A DNA stretch of 64,000 nucleotides from Hyposmocoma kahamanoa (lineage: Eukaryota; Arthropoda; Insecta; Lepidoptera; Cosmopterigidae). Both the position numbers and the translations under genes were made by a program. Shown here piece by piece: positions 35,701-44,878 of this stretch. The stretch's first letter is position 1. Every line of letters begins with the position of its first letter. Location: assembly GCF_003589595.1 (NCBI RefSeq), contig NW_020654684.1, positions 2,525,429 through 2,589,428 on the forward strand, read 5' to 3'. The notes under the pieces were generated by a model. The model searched no databases and had not been told where the DNA came from. It was given only the letters and a program-made list of their open reading frames with translations.

Positions 35701-36957
35701 CAGATACTACTAAGAAATTATAGATAACTTGAAATATTTGCATCAAATGTTATGTAACATTACCAGCAATTGATTTGAGCAAAATTATGTCAAAAGTTGT
35801 TTTGTATAAATTATAAAGATCGATTATTGATCGATCGATTGATGCATCTATACGTGTTCACTAATTTCAAGTCCTTCAAAGTCAAGAGCGTAGTCTTGAC
35901 CGATATTTTTTTGCCAGGCAATGTAAGTTGCCGCGAGCCGGATTCCAACGCGGAAAGTGCTTAATCGTGCATGCTAAGGAAAAAATTAAGCATGTGCAAG
36001 TATGCTAATGGACCTAGCAGACGCTGGAAGACATATTTATACGTATAAACTATTATTTAGGACACGATGTTGATCAGCAAGGACGAACAAACACAACTAG
36101 GATAAAGGGAAGAAAGGGAAAGTACTGACACGGAAGATATTGATATACAACATGGAAACTTGGAACATGGAGATAAACAGAGAAAAGACTAGAGCAAGAG
36201 TGCAAAATATTCAGTCACTGGTTATAAAACAAAGGCATTTCATAACTTAAATTTAAATAACCAATTAACGAGACCAGCGTGAAAAAGCTAGGCGGAGGTC
36301 GCTGTGAAAGAAAAATGTTAATAAAAATGCTAGCACATTTTTTTTCAGACCCGGTGTAATCTGTAGTTAATTACTTATTATTCAGAATAACTGAAATTGA
36401 AATAGACCACGGTGTACCAAAAAGGCATAAAGAATTTGTTATAAATTTCACAGATATTTCCAAATGTGTAATTAAGCAATGGCATATTAATTAACTGACA
36501 ATAATTAAAAGCCGGTTTGTAAACAAATTAACATTAAATTACTATAAATAATTAGTTAAGACTAGTTCTGTTACAAATGACGATATTAAGAAATAATGGT
36601 TTAGAGAATTTAAGATACTTTTTCCCAATGAAGCAACTCACGATTGGTTTTGTAGAAACTAATATAGGTATTATATAAGAGCGGTGGTAGTCAGCGACAG
36701 CGGTTGTTTCTCTCAACTCATCACGATGCCTCGTGCAGCTAGAAGTATCGATCTTAGGACTGTATAGACTTTAAATAGTAAGTTGCCACCGTGACTATCG
36801 CTGTACGTTGTCGCGTAGAAATCTTCCCCCGTACAGCAAGTACAGCATGGACTGTGTTGGGGTACCGCAGCCACATTGGGTTTGACTAGCATCGTTAATA
36901 ATGGGGGTCCATTAACAGATCTTGTGTCAGGCAAGATGGCAACCTGCTTGTAGTTTA
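32746..36957. other. Long AT-rich spacer
   Basis: No host exon, tRNA head or terminal repeat pair was recognised over ~4 kb. Small frames (for example 33783-33992 and 36713-36934) show no family signature. This could be intronic or intergenic. Confidence 0.4.
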
Positions 36958-37073
36958 GCAGCAGTAGAGCTTCCTTATGAAATAACTTCGTCCAGGGAAG
37001 TACTGAACCTTACCTATTTCTGCCGCCAAGCAGTAATATGAACGTTACTGCGTTCCGGTTTTGAAGGGTAAGA
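36958..37073 (+). repeat. Family C fragment, copy 10
   Basis: A plus-strand 5' half: AGCAGCAGTAGAGCTTCC, CGTCCAGGGAAGTACTGAAC and GCGTTCCGGTTTTGAAGGGT; the copy then stops. Confidence 0.75.
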
Positions 37074-37273
37074 GTGGCGACAGATCTTCTTGTATTACTT
37101 TGCTTAAGTTCATTTTCAAATAATGAAATATTAAATCAAAACTAATTCTAAAATCTTTGTATCAATAATAACATCGAAATCAATTCATTAAAATTGTCTA
37201 TCACTGTACTATAACTTTTCATTATTTCAGGAACCGTCCTCTTCATTATTATTCGAAAACTCGTATTGCAAAG

Positions 37274-37431
37274 GAATGAAACTATTTTTCCGGATTTAAA
37301 TCGCGTATATTTGTTTTTTCAAACAAACCGACGTTTCGAGCCCTTTACAGGTCCCATGGTCACGGTTGACTGTAAATCCGGAAAAATAGTTTCATTCCTA
37401 TGTATAACAATCGCGAAAACCTAAGAACTCG
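37274..37431 (+). mobile_element. Penelope-like (putative) insertion 2, head-to-head
   Basis: A 158-bp insertion between 15-bp duplications ACTCGTATTGCAAAG (37259-37273 and 37432-37446). The right part ends CCTAAGAACTCG like the insertion at 19169. The left part is an inverted copy of the same element, with ACCGACGTTTCGAGCCCTTT as the complement of the GAAACGTCGG box. The inverted-dimer layout and variable-length duplications are typical of Penelope-like elements. Confidence 0.65.
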
Positions 37432-37716
37432 ACTCGTATTGCAAAGTTCAAAATCAGCCAACCGCACAAGTAAGTCAGTGATGGTAAAGCAATTTGCTGT
37501 GAACAGATAACCCATTAAGCTAGTATTGGCAGACTAATGACCAAACTGGTTTCGAAATCGGTCAAGCCACTGTTTTGAGCCACATTTCGCTCTTTGTTGA
37601 CAATGTTAACAATGAAAATATTTTAAAGCACAACGACCAATATAATACCGCCTTAATTACGCTAATTGCATAGAAAACAGAACCTCTACGCAATGACCCT
37701 GCCGAGTTTATAATTA

Positions 37717-38124
37717 TTGATTTGTCCTGTGCGTGCGGTGAGTGCGATTTACAATCTGGGCCCCATAGTGTCTTTGAGAGATAAGTTTAAAGAGATTAAC
37801 ATTCTTACATCATTTATAAAAATGTTATTTATATTAAGAAAAATGTTAATTTTTTTTATAAAAGATAGTGACACACATTATATTAATACTAGGAATAAAA
37901 ATACACTACCTGTTCTTGATATTCGTCTTCACAAAGCCTCAAATTCATTAAAGGAGCAATGTATACGCTTCTATAATAAGATTCCGATTAATATTCAAAA
38001 TTTGCCATTTACAAGGTTTAAAACTATAGTGAAACAAAAACTTTATACTGAAGATCATTGTACAGCTTCTGCGTACTTGGATGACAAAAATCCGTTTAGC
38101 TCTTGCAGGTTTGTTTTAATATGA
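37717..38124 (+). pseudogene. CR1/Kiri-like LINE reverse transcriptase, C-terminal fragment
   Basis: The open frame contains AIYNLGPIVSLRDKFKEINI, then DTHYINTRNKNTLPV, then EQCIRFYNKIPINIQNLPFT and FKTIVKQKLYT. The GLGP..S.R..FK and I.TRN...L.....L...NS pattern marks the thumb/C-terminal region of a non-LTR retrotransposon of the CR1/Daphne/Kiri type common in moths. The polymerase core is absent, so the copy is 5' truncated although this piece has no stop. The ATG is not a real start. Confidence 0.75.
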
Positions 38125-38139
38125 AAATAAGTTCGCATT

Positions 38140-38645
38140 TGACCTCCATCTCATCTGATGGAAAGTGATGATGTAGCATACACACCTAAATAATATTCAC
38201 TCGCGCCTTGAAAAGGTCCAAGTTATAGCGTACGGGGAACAAGTCCGCAGGTGGGGAATTCCACTTTCTAGCCGCTCGCCATATAAATGTGGAAGCAAAA
38301 CGCTTCGTGTGAATCCTGGGAATATCCACAACATAGGGGTAGAACCCCAGCCCACGTCTAGTCCCCTGGTGATGGAAAGGGGAAGGCGGAATCAAATTAC
38401 GCAATTCCATCACACACACTCCGTGATATATCCTGCGGAATACCGATAAGCAGGCAACGTTAAGGCGGTGTTCAAGGCTCTGCTCGCCTCAACTAATTCC
38501 GAGTCACCTATAAGCCTTTTGGCACGCTTGTCGAATGAATCCAAGCTGGCCAGTTGGTATTTAGCAAAGCCATCTCGTAAGTGATAGCAGTACCTACTCT
38601 ATACAGGACCGGACTTGTGCTTGGTACAGCTGAAGCAACTGTCCC
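38140..38645 (-). pseudogene. Jockey-type LINE reverse transcriptase, C-terminal remnant
   Basis: The minus strand encodes PPSPFHHQGTRRGLGFYPYV followed by IHTKRFASTFIWRAARKWN, equivalent to the remnant at 9030-9560. Upstream (38420-38645) are frames matching a LASLDSFDKRAKRLI-like block. Stops and frame changes mark it as dead. It sits head-on to the CR1-like fragment. Confidence 0.78.
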
Positions 38646-38689
38646 GGTAGTAAGTAGTGTCGATCTAAGATGTTTAAACTAAATATAGT

Positions 38690-38860
38690 AATGATAAATG
38701 TATTGAAATGTATATTTACAAAGAAGTAACCCTAGAGTTACTTGCTCCTTCTCAGGGGAATCTCCTTACGAATAAGCAGTACAGTTTAATCAGTACGACG
38801 ATTTCAAGTGTAATTTGTATTTATATACGAAATAAAAGTTATTAGACTTTGAATTTGATG
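38690..38860 (+). repeat. LINE 3'-UTR-like repeat (copy 2)
   Basis: It matches 150-320: GTATATTTACAAAGAAGTAA, CTTCTCAGGGGAATCTCCTT, AGTGTAATTTGTATTTATAT and AAATAAAAG. It could be the 3' end belonging to the CR1-like fragment upstream, but this is not shown. Confidence 0.45.
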
Positions 38861-39075
38861 ACCTCGGTGGCCTAACGGTTTACATTGTGGGTGCTGGATG
38901 CGAAGGTCCCCGGTCCGATTCCCGTTTGGACCAATTGGGGAAATAAACTTTTTTAAATTGGTTCTGATCTGGGTGTTCTAGACGGTCGGTGCCCTAGAAT
39001 TAATTCCATTGCTCTGGTTGTTACTCATAGCACAGGGGATTCCCTAGTTTGAGACCAGGCATTTGGTGTGGTTTT
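38861..39075 (+). mobile_element. tRNA-derived SINE, family D
   Basis: The head GACCTCGGTGGCCTAACGG (A-box) and CCCCGGTCCGATTCCCG (B-box) is followed by a body with ATTGGTTCTGATCTGGGTG and CATAGCACAGGGGATTCCCT. This is the only full copy; a head resembling it lies at 11667. Confidence 0.75.
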
Positions 39076-39089
39076 AAATGTTTATTGAA

Positions 39090-39315
39090 TTGATATTCAA
39101 TTATTATTTGTGAAATTACTCCACTAGTTTGTTACAATGAACACTTAGAAAAAACTCCTTCGATTTTTTTTTCGTTAGGTCCGCTGGTTCGTTCCGTGGC
39201 TTAGTTGGTATAGCGTCTGGCACGGTATGCTAGAAGACGTCAGTTCGAATCCGGGCGGACCGAAGGAGTTTTTTTCTTAAGTGTTCGCTCTTTTATACTA
39301 ATAACTGTAACAAAT
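39090..39315. mobile_element. SINE family B, head-to-head pair
   Basis: At 39090-39170 the body of family B is in minus orientation (GAAATTACTCCACTAGTTTG, AAAAAACTCCTTCGAT). At 39185-39315 a plus-strand copy has an intact head (CGTGGCTTAGTTGGTATAGC) and B-box (AGTTCGAATCC), ending CTAATAACTGTAACAAA. Together they form a fold-back. Confidence 0.75.
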
Positions 39316-39344
39316 TGGTGTGGTTGTCAAGAAAAAAATTTTTT

Positions 39345-39557
39345 TTTTTATGATGTTAAGTGACAGGACGTAGAAGTCGTGCGCCTGGTGGTAAACGTCA
39401 CGCTTGTCCCTAACAGTTGCAGTACGACTGCGGGCAGAGACATAAGTTGAAAAGTCTCATGTGACCGTAATTTCGCCATAGTCCTTACCCTTTAAAACTG
39501 AAACGCGGTAATACTTGGCGGCAGAAATAGGTTAGGTGGCAGTGCTGGCTTAGACGT
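39345..39557 (-). repeat. Interspersed repeat family C, copy 11
   Basis: A minus-strand copy with GAAGTCGTGCGCCTGGTGGT, GAAAAGTCTCATGTGACCGT and TTTAAAACTGAAACGCGGTA. The 5' end is slightly short. Confidence 0.8.
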
Positions 39558-39803
39558 GCTCTTCCGTTTTAAATCTACATTGATTTTCCGTACCTAAGAT
39601 GTTACAAAGCTTTATAAAAATTCTTATCTTCAAACGTCATCTAAACTTAAAAGAAAGGTAAAGTGCACCTCCAACCCGCCACAAACAGTTAATGAGCTCG
39701 TAATTGCGCCATTGCCGCTTGGGAAAACATTCTTCAAGTTCCACCGACGTGCAATATTATTAATTACAAAAAAAACTATGCCTAATAGGTAGATACTTAA
39801 TTG

Positions 39804-40055
39804 CAATACAACTCCGTGTGAAAGAGTTCGTCCAGGGAAGTACTGCCACCTTACTTCGTTCCGGTTTCAAAGGTGCTGGTGAAGTTACAGGCACATCGGA
39901 CTTGTCAACTTATGTCTCAGGGTGATGGGCGCAGTGGCAATGCCCTTCAGATCTTTGTTATTTAAAGCTCTGAGTGGCAGTGCAACGGTTAGGGACAAGC
40001 GTGGCGCTTACAACCAGGCGCGACTTGTTTGTCCCTTCATTTGGTATTAAAAAAA
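39804..40055 (+). repeat. Interspersed repeat family C, copy 12
   Basis: A plus-strand copy from GAAAGAGTTCGTCCAGGGAA to GACTTGTTTGTCCCTTCATT and an A-rich tail, with an internal deletion removing the GCCGCCAAGCAGTAATG part. Confidence 0.85.
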
Positions 40056-40194
40056 GACACTTAAAACGCAGCTGTAGCGAGTACTCACTGAGTACTACGC
40101 ATGCGTAGTGCGTACAACGAGCCTTTGTTTTGTTGTTACTATGCGTGCACGCACCGCGACACTCGAGTACGCTTTGTTAGGTGAAAGCTATTCC

Positions 40195-40392
40195 TTATTT
40201 GGAACTACCGCCTAGTACGTCGAACATGGTGTATACCTTGTAATCCTTTCCCCAGCTATTGTTTATTGCGAGTTTCCCATATTCCCCATTTAGGTCTTCC
40301 ATCCATGGAATGTTATAGCACGTCGTCCACCAACCATAGTAGCTCCAGCTTACAAGGGGACTATAAAACCTTCCCTTGCAGCATGAATCCAT
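40195..40392 (-). CDS. Candidate orphan exon (Trp/Tyr-rich)
   Basis: A minus-strand frame of up to 65 residues with coding-like composition: GRFYSPLVSWSYYGWWTTCY followed by NIPWMEDLNGEYGKLAINNS. A possible acceptor (GCTGCAAG) precedes GGAAGG, and a possible donor (TACAAG|GTATAC) follows. The aromatic GWWT motif reminds me of the extracellular Cache-type region of GPR158-like receptors, but this is a weak recollection and the splice sites are not strong. It could also be chance. Confidence 0.3.
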   Translation of the reverse strand: MDSCCKGRFYSPLVSWSYYGWWTTCYNIPWMEDLNGEYGKLAINNSWGKDYKVYTMFDVLGGSSK

Positions 40393-40623
40393 TTAACTTA
40401 GAACTTTGACTTAAAGCGTTACCAGAAAAGATAGAAAGCATTTATAACAACGCAACAACAACAACAAAAATATACAACAATAAATAAAAACAAAAGTTAA
40501 ACAAAAACAACGATTGGAACAACAAACATGCGATTCAGAATTTATCTTTCTGCATTGTTTTGTAATTAATTATTTTCATCAAAATTGTAAGCTACGTCCA
40601 GTAATAAATTTGATATTTTCCAG

Positions 40624-40744
40624 TCTATCCTGCGGAAGCAGATAGCTTCGGTGATGCAGCGTGTGCAGGACAGCACCACCAGTCTCCTGACCACCATTCT
40701 GGACCTAGTAGATTGCCCGATAATAAAGCATTGAAATATGTCAC
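40624..40744 (+). CDS. Candidate orphan exon (GC-rich)
   Basis: A strong acceptor (TTGATATTTTCCAG) is followed by 121 bases of GC-rich sequence and a possible donor (CAC|GTGCGT). One phase is open, reading YPAEADSFGDAACAGQHHQS and onward to KALKYV. Another phase is also open until a stop at 40733, and the minus strand has open phases too, so even the strand is uncertain. It stands out against AT-rich surroundings. Confidence 0.28.
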
Positions 40745-41078
40745 GTGCGTTCCACAGTCGCCTTATACAATATTCAATAATTAATTAAATTTCATTGTTA
40801 CTAAAATTGTTAATAATACAATTCGACGACTTTCTAGAATATCGGCCTATCTCAAAATCACCTAATTCATCAGGAAGACGGTTTAAAAACTGGAAAGCCG
40901 ATGAATCGTATGCAGATCCATATTGTCACGTGATTATTTTAACCAATAAAAAGCTTGTTATCTTTTTCACAATAAAATTTAGTTCACTCTAAGTGTAGCT
41001 GTGTAATAAGATAAAAAATTACTTATTTTAGTTTAGACCACTATTTTCGAAAAGCAGCGAATTATTGTTACTAATATA

Positions 41079-41263
41079 ATAATAATAAAGCACACACTGT
41101 GTCGCGGATACCATTGACACACACATAGACAACCACAAGTTACACCCAAACTCACGAGTGAAATAAACGTAGGCCATACAAATATTTCCCCGGCCCCGGA
41201 ATCGAACCTGGGACCTCTGCGTGGCAGTCCGGCATGGTAACCGTCCGGCCACGGAGGCAGTTA
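41079..41263 (-). mobile_element. tRNA-derived SINE, family A copy 7
   Basis: A minus-strand copy with an (AAT)n tail. The stretch normally between GCACACAC and TGTGTCGCGG (the CCGCACTAGGGAAACC part) is deleted. The head is intact (CGGAGGCAGTTAAC). Confidence 0.88.
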
Positions 41264-41344
41264 ACAAAATATTGATGGCGGTATTCCCCGGCAATGGCAC
41301 AATTGGCCGGGGTTAGGGGCTCAGGATTAAGAACAATATTGTTC

Positions 41345-41452
41345 ACGTGCTATCCTGCATTTGTGCTAAAACCGACACACTACAAAAATCCAACCGCCTC
41401 AAGGTTTAGTTTTAGGCTGACTGAAATTAACCTATTTGCGGACAACACTATG
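41345..41452 (-). pseudogene. Non-LTR fragment, second copy
   Basis: It shares CCTGCATTTGTGCT, AAATCCAACCGCCTCAAG and TTTGCGGACAA with the fragment at 12165-12400. It is cut off at 41453 by the inserted Tc1/mariner-like remnant. Confidence 0.5.
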
Positions 41453-41454
41453 TA

Positions 41455-41960
41455 AAGGGTTTTTCAACAAGAACTTTGTTTTGTAAATTAAAATAAAACA
41501 ATAAATTTAGATGACAATGATTCAACACACAGCCACCGAAACAATACAAAATTTTTGCAAACCAAATTTCCCGATCGCAATTTCACGAAATTCTGCCGTT
41601 AAGTGGCCAGCTCGATCATGTGATTTAACACCGCTCGATAATTTTTTATGGGGTTATGTTAAAGACAGAGTCTATATGGAGCCAATCGAATGGATTGCGG
41701 CCTTAAAACTTAAAATTCGTGATTAGTGAAATAAACCCACCATTTTGTCAAAAAGTAATTATAAACTTTGATGAAAGAATCGACGTCTGTAACTGTGGTC
41801 GTGGTGGACATTTATCAGATATCATTTTTCATTCATAATTGCCAAACCTTACTTTTTTAATACAATAAAAATTCATTCATTCATTCATTTTTAATCATTG
41901 CCATCTAAATGTATTGTTTTATTTTGGTTTACAAAACAAAGTTCTTGTTGAAATACCCTA
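41455..41960 (+). mobile_element. Tc1/mariner-like element with ~68-bp inverted repeats, internally deleted
   Basis: The ends are long near-identical inverted repeats. The left starts AAGGGTTTTTCAACAAGAAC and the right, inverted, TAGGGTATTTCAACAAGAAC; they match for ~68 bases up to a TGACAATGATT-like block. TA dinucleotides flank both sides. Inside, 41511-41726 encodes the end of a DDE transposase (KWPARSCDLTPLDNFLWGYV), with the PLD Asp that is catalytic in such families. Most of the transposase is missing. Confidence 0.8.
41869..41892. repeat. (ATTC)n microsatellite
   Basis: Five to six ATTC units inside the Tc1/mariner-like remnant. Confidence 0.85.
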
Positions 41961-41962
41961 TA

Positions 41963-42920
41963 TTGTGATCAGATCTTATACAGATAATATATTTTAGATT
42001 CTCGCCCCTCCCATGACCTTTTAGGATTGTTATTATTATTAAGTGTAATATGACGAAAAGGGTAATTCCGCGTAATTAATTAGATTAATTAATTATAAGT
42101 TAAAAAACCGACCTACAAATTTGGTCAAAATTTGGTTTGGTTGGTTGGTTTTTTTTGGTCGATGTAAGTACATCTATTTGCCAAGTGTCGTCGAAATTGG
42201 TTAACGGATTTATTCCCTAAGTTACCACCCTTAGGGATGGATTTTTGATACTGAACGACTTTCTAACAAAAACCGCCACGGAATAGGCAAAGGTCAAGAG
42301 ATCATACTGCCTTGTCATTAGTTTCTCTTTTTCTTCAGTTCAAAATGTTTTTAAAATTGTTTTACTGCATAGATAATAAAGTCGCACCTCCCGTCAAGCA
42401 GTAACAATTACCGTACATTGCAAAAATTTACAGAAAACAAGTTAAAAGTTATATTTTTTGTTACTACTAAATACATTTGAAGAACTCGTAAATTTACGTC
42501 ATTCTATATATAATAATCATTTGCGCCCTCTGTCTCTGTTTCTATATATAAATTTCATTCTTAATTAATTTTACTTCTTTCTAAGTCTTTGTTTCATCGT
42601 AAGTGCGATGTCGTTGACAACTGCAATGTAGATAATATCAAAGATATCACGTACTTTAAAGCAAGTTGTATGAAGCCCTTTTGTATGGCAGAAGTCCTTT
42701 CACCAATAGCATCAACAGAGCGACCACCCACATCAAAAGGAGTTTTGTTTAACGTAACGTCGATAGAAATTCCTCCATTATGACGGTATCACACTTAACT
42801 ACTATTGTCCGGGCACGTATGAAATAACACGTGGTAATTTCTGTTTACAATTACTAGAAAATTCACTATGTTTTACAAATAAGTTACTGTTCATTTACTA
42901 CTTTTGAATACAAATAATAC
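41963..42920. other. Spacer, nothing recognised
   Basis: AT-rich, with a short GGTT tandem at about 42135-42150. A 64-codon frame at 42589-42783 has no family signature. Confidence 0.4.
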
Positions 42921-42922
42921 GT

Positions 42923-43080
42923 TTTTTTTACCACTGCGCCCGTCACCCTGAGACATATTCCACCAGCAGTCTTACCCTTTAAAACCGGAACGCAGTAATG
43001 GTCACATTACAGCTTGGCGGCAGAAGTAAGTAAGGTGGCAGTACATCCCTAGACGAACTCTTTCTCAAGGAGCTCTATTA
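42923..43080 (-). repeat. Interspersed repeat family C, copy 13
   Basis: A minus-strand copy with CCCGTCACCCTGAGACATAT, CTTTAAAACCGGAACGCAGT and GTAAGGTGGCAGTACATCCC. The 3' third is absent. Confidence 0.8.
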
Positions 43081-43154
43081 TCACTAGTTTTTTTATGTTT
43101 AACTCGATTTTCATTTATTTTATTTAAGACATTGCTTCAGTATCTTTACGAGTT

Positions 43155-43206
43155 ACAATGTTGTTGTAAAACAACATTGTAAAACAACATTGTAAAACAA
43201 CATTGT
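43155..43206. repeat. 13-bp tandem repeat abutting a SINE
   Basis: Three perfect AAAACAACATTGT units (43168-43206) are preceded by their inverted form (ACAATGTTG at 43155). The array ends exactly where the family A SINE begins. Confidence 0.85.
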
Positions 43207-43208
43207 AA

Positions 43209-43373
43209 CTGCCTCCGTGGCCGAACGGTTACCATGCCGGACTGCCACGCAGAGGTCCCAAGTTCGATTCCCGGGCCGGGAGAAATATTTATATGGCCTA
43301 CATTTATTTCTCTCGTGAGTTTGGGTGTAATTTGTGGTTGTCTATGTGTGTGTCCATAGCACCCGCGACACAG
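43209..43373 (+). mobile_element. tRNA-derived SINE, family A copy 8 (3' truncated)
   Basis: It has an intact head with both promoter boxes. The copy stops after CACCCGCGACACAG and runs straight into a LINE 3'-UTR-like block (AATTTTACAAAGAGTAAACC). Confidence 0.9.
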
Positions 43374-43470
43374 AATTTTACAAAGAGTAAACCCTAGTCA
43401 CAACTCATTCTTCTCAGGGCATTCTGCAGTTCTTACAAATGAGTAGTAGAGTTTATTTGATTTTATATAA
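43374..43470 (+). repeat. LINE 3'-UTR-like repeat (copy 3)
   Basis: CAACTCATTCTTCTCAGGGC and GAGTAGTAGAGTTTAT match the repeats at 150 and 38690. It is a short, diverged copy. Confidence 0.4.
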
Positions 43471-43558
43471 ATTAAGGTTCATCAACAGTTTTACATATCT
43501 TCGGTGTTTGGGTAGAAAGGCCGTAACCGACTGTTTTAAATACAACTTTAAAATCCTT

Positions 43559-43707
43559 AAAATAACGCACATACTAATAGCCCCACACTAGCGAAACCCT
43601 GTTTTGCGAGTGCCACGAACACACATAGATAACGACCAATTACAGACATACAAATATTTCTTCCGGCTTGGGAATCGAATCCTGAATCTCTGCGTGGCTG
43701 ACCAGCA
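43559..43707 (-). mobile_element. tRNA-derived SINE, family A copy 9 (degenerate)
   Basis: A minus-strand copy with many changes (AATAGCCCCACACTAGCGAA, GGCTTGGGAATCGAATCC) and a deletion of the GGGTGTAATTTG region. It is the most decayed copy and lies inverted relative to copy 8, 185 bp away. Confidence 0.8.
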
Positions 43708-44268
43708 TGCATGTAGGTAAACACTTGCTTAGCTCGCCGTTTTTGTTTAGCCGAAATCATAGTTAAAAAAACGATAAAACGTTTGAAAAGTTTAGGTAAC
43801 TGTAAAAAACAAAGATGTTATAAACGCAATGCAGTCTATAAGCAGATCTTTCAAATGATTTATTGATTAAACTCTTGATTGATTAATAGTCAATAGGGCC
43901 ATTTCAATTAAAGAAAGAAAAAAGCCAAAGGCACATAGCGACAGAACATTCGGTTCACAACAACGTAATTAAATTGTCTACATTATCATTCGAAACGTCG
44001 AGATTTAGGATAAGACAAATTGAATCCAAACGCCTCGATGTAAGAACTAAGCGTTTTGTTTAAAATAAATTAACTTTGAGACTAATGATAACTTTAATCC
44101 TGTAGGGTTATTTGTTTTAAGAATGGAACGCTGCTGCTGTTGCTAAGAGTCTGGCGACAAAAACGACCTTGAGGATGTCTTGGTAACAGCAAAGGAAGTA
44201 ACTTTAACACAAGCTAGTTTTCAAACACTTTGAACAATTGGCTTTATAACCTTTACAGATCCAATTTC

Positions 44269-44631
44269 TTTAAGAGGGAGCTGAGGAAAAATTCCTAATC
44301 TTCGATTTGATTTTAAAAGGGGTATATCCACTTTAAAGTTAAAAATAAAATATTGTATGAGTAACTACACGATATATTCAAGCATAGACATTAATCAGAA
44401 ACATAAAACAATAAAGTTTCCGCGATAGATAGAAATCACGAAATGACCTCTAATTTTCACATTTTTTCGATTTATCCTCGAAATGCTACAGGTTATTAGG
44501 GCAAAAATTTGATAATTAATTGTATTTATGCATGATCGACAACTGTCACTACGGATTTTTTTTTAATCCGTTTAGTTTTAGAGTTATTCCGCTAAAACGA
44601 ATTTGGTACTTTTAATGCGCAAAATTCAACA
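44269..44631 (+). repeat. Dispersed repeat E, copy 2
   Basis: It matches 21602-21934 over almost its whole length and holds an extra ~30 bases (TTGTATGAGTAACTACACGA) missing from copy 1, so it is the fuller version. Confidence 0.75.
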
Positions 44632-44830
44632 TCTCCTGTCGCAAGTCACGCGAACTTCAGGCATATATTTGTTTCACAAATTTGGGCGGAGTCAACGTCA
44701 AAACTTCGGGGCAATCCGCATGATCTCAAACAAAAACGATGTTCTAAAGCCACACGTGCTACTCCGCTCCGGAGGTCCGCGCGGTCGGTCCGCACATAAA
44801 TCCGCACTGCTCAGAAACCAGCCATATTAC

Positions 44831-44878
44831 ATATTACAGATATTATGACGTATCTAAACGTCATAATATCTGTAATAT
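44831..44878. repeat. Perfect 21-bp hairpin
   Basis: Arms at 44831-44851 and 44858-44878 are exact complements (ATATTACAGATATTATGACG and on) around a six-base loop. It is compact enough to extrude as a cruciform or fold in RNA. Confidence 0.85.

Noticed and set aside
43155..43206. Tandem AAAACAACATTGT units as a CRISPR-like array
   Set aside because: Units are contiguous with no spacers, and the genome is eukaryotic.
2374..43707. Family A and B tRNA-like heads as functional tRNA genes
   Set aside because: They are embedded in repeated 150-200 bp units with shared non-tRNA bodies, and the acceptor ends do not pair cleanly.
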